From NCBI GenBank assembly GCA_937907525.1, contig CALCIB010000314.1:1-12846 (forward strand): a DNA stretch of 12,846 bases. The letters run 5' to 3'. The notes beneath the pieces are model-generated. The model was not told the DNA's origin, did not search any database, and saw only the letters and a program-made list of their open reading frames with translations. Shown here piece after piece: positions 12,374 to 12,846 of the stretch. Source of the stretch: an uncultured Planctomycetales bacterium. GTDB lineage: Bacteria; Planctomycetota; Planctomycetia; Isosphaerales; Isosphaeraceae. Position 1 is the first letter of the stretch. Each line of letters begins with the position of its first letter. Position numbers and translations under genes: made by a program.

Positions 12374-12636
12374 CAGGACGGACCCGCGGCGCGGCGGGCC
12401 CTCGCCAGGGCCAAGGTGGCGTGGGCGTCGAACGGCTCCAGTTCGCCGCGATCGGCTTCGGCGATCGCCTCGCCGATGTCGCGCCGCAGTCGGGCCAGCT
12501 TGGCCGCTTCGTCCCGCTCTCGTTCTTGAAGCAAGCGCAGCGCGGCGTCCACGACGGCTTCCTCCGTCGTGAACTTCCCCTCCGCGACGAGCGCCTTCAC
12601 GAATCGCTCGCGTTCGGCCGTCAATTGGATGGTCAT
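12373..12636 (-). CDS. ParD-like antitoxin
   Basis: The 87-residue product is a ribbon-helix-helix antitoxin. The N-terminus MTIQLTAERERFVKALVAEG and the KFTTEEAVVDAALRLLQERE stretch form the DNA-binding strand and helices, and the C-terminal part (about 50-87, with EADRGELEPFDAHATLALAR) would wrap the toxin. It neutralises the ParE-like toxin encoded just downstream and normally represses its own promoter. The ATG at 12636 has a strong GGGAGGG 7 nt upstream. The stop overlaps the toxin start by one base, the common order antitoxin then toxin. Confidence 0.85.
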   Translation of the reverse strand: MTIQLTAERERFVKALVAEGKFTTEEAVVDAALRLLQERERDEAAKLARLRRDIGEAIAEADRGELEPFDAHATLALARARRAAGPS

Positions 12637-12646
12637 TCGGCTTCCC

Positions 12647-12670
12647 TCCCTCTCAAGGGAATGATACCGC
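12647..12670 (-). promoter_or_regulatory. Candidate promoter/operator of the toxin-antitoxin pair
   Basis: On the minus strand a TATCAT -10-like hexamer (12667-12662) lies 25 nt before the antitoxin ATG, without a clear -35. Next to it TCCCT (12647-12651) and AGGGA (12656-12660) form a 5-bp inverted repeat overlapping the ribosome binding site, a plausible operator for the ribbon-helix-helix antitoxin. Both are short motifs, so confidence is low. Confidence 0.3.
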
Positions 12671-12703
12671 GAACGGGATGAAACGTGGATCCGCGTCGCC
12701 TGG

Positions 12704-12716
12704 CGGCGAGTCGCCG
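12704..12716. terminator. Small hairpin after the DUF1501-like gene
   Basis: CGGCG (12704-12708) and CGCCG (12712-12716) form a 5-bp hairpin with a 3-nt loop, 7 nt after the stop of the minus-strand DUF1501-like gene. An overlapping stem TCGCC/GGCGA lies beside it. No T run follows. It may weakly separate that gene from the toxin-antitoxin pair. Confidence 0.25.
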
Positions 12717-12723
12717 AACGGAT

Positions 12724-12846
12724 TCAAAACAACTCCGCGATCGGCTCGCCGCCGTCGGTGACGATGAAGCGGTCGCGGCCGTCGGCGTCGCGGTAGGTGG
12801 CGTCGAGGGGGACGCCCATGTGGCGGTAGATGGTGGCGGCGAGGTC
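12724..12846 (-). CDS. DUF1501-like protein, C-terminal end only
   Basis: The last 40 codons of a minus-strand gene enter from the right edge and end in TGA (12724-12726). The peptide starts DLAATIYRHMGVPLD, continues with ATYRDADGRDRFIV, and ends GGEPIAELF. This is the closing pattern of planctomycete DUF1501 proteins (sulfatase-like, alkaline phosphatase superfamily): D-x-x-ATI-hydrophobic-x-x-x-G, then a T-x-x-x-D-x-x-GR strand and a final G-x-PI-x-x-LF. They are often encoded after a DUF1549/DUF1553 cytochrome-like gene, which would lie outside the window. The N-terminus and any signal peptide are not in view. The pattern match is from memory on a short piece, so the family call is moderate. 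Confidence 0.65.
   Translation of the reverse strand, partial: DLAATIYRHMGVPLDATYRDADGRDRFIVTDGGEPIAELF

Noticed and set aside
12068..12636. Toxin-antitoxin pair as a new defence system
   Set aside because: Both proteins fit the ordinary ParD/ParE pattern in length, order and overlap; there is no extra gene or domain that would make it unusual.

Overview
The window looks like chromosomal DNA from a planctomycete, most probably of the Isosphaeraceae type. The DNA is strongly GC-rich with G/C at most third codon positions. It carries several planctomycete hallmark families: a DUF1559 pseudopilin-like gene with the C-terminal H-X9-DG signature next to a tiny lipoprotein, an SHD1 (SLA1 homology) domain protein fused to WD40-like repeats, a YdjY-domain secreted protein, a Uma2-family protein with a coiled-coil tail, and the C-terminal end of a DUF1501-type protein. 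No rRNA, tRNA, CRISPR array, transposase or phage gene was seen.

Layout. 1-158: a possible partial minus-strand gene running off the left edge through a dispersed hairpin repeat. 316-1059 (+): DUF2071/YqjF-like gene, closed by a perfect 17-bp hairpin shared with the convergent DUF1559 gene. 1136-1946 (-): a DUF1559 gene that is out of frame and lacks a large internal segment, preceded by a 67-residue lipoprotein gene (2058-2261, -) and a good sigma70-like promoter at 2471-2498. 2703-3626 (+): SPFH/band-7 membrane protein. 3691-3828: a long inverted-repeat element. 3956-4879 (+): Uma2 protein with heptad-repeat tail and a hairpin terminator candidate. 5041-7086 (+): secreted SHD1-WD40 protein whose Shine-Dalgarno can pair with the start of its own predicted leader. 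7196-7969 (+): YdjY-domain protein, overlapping by ATGA the 3-oxoacid CoA-transferase genes scoA (7966-8664) and scoB (8690-9346). 9377-9573: a second long inverted-repeat element with perfect 33-bp arms. 9596-9814 (-): a 72-residue orphan gene with a strong ribosome binding site. 10240-11966 (+): two-gene ABC-2 exporter. 12068-12636 (-): ParD/ParE-type toxin-antitoxin pair. 12724-12846 (-): 3' end of a DUF1501-like gene.

How the genes work together. Three translationally coupled units are clear: YdjY-scoA-scoB, the ABC ATPase with its permease, and the antitoxin with its toxin. The CoA-transferase subunits form one enzyme that activates acetoacetate (or a related 3-oxoacid) with succinyl-CoA. 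The DUF1559 and lipoprotein genes form a typical planctomycete pair under one promoter, but the DUF1559 partner is damaged. The remaining genes look like independent housekeeping or cell-surface genes.

The most unusual things are not protein genes. Two hairpin elements sit just after gene ends (SPFH and scoB). They have different arm sequences but the same plan: arms beginning AACC, then 8-9 nt tandem units, then a central spacer with its own small hairpin. Also notable are the internal deletion and frame break in the DUF1559 gene and the possible translational switch before the SHD1-WD40 gene. I see no clear new defence or biosynthetic system here.
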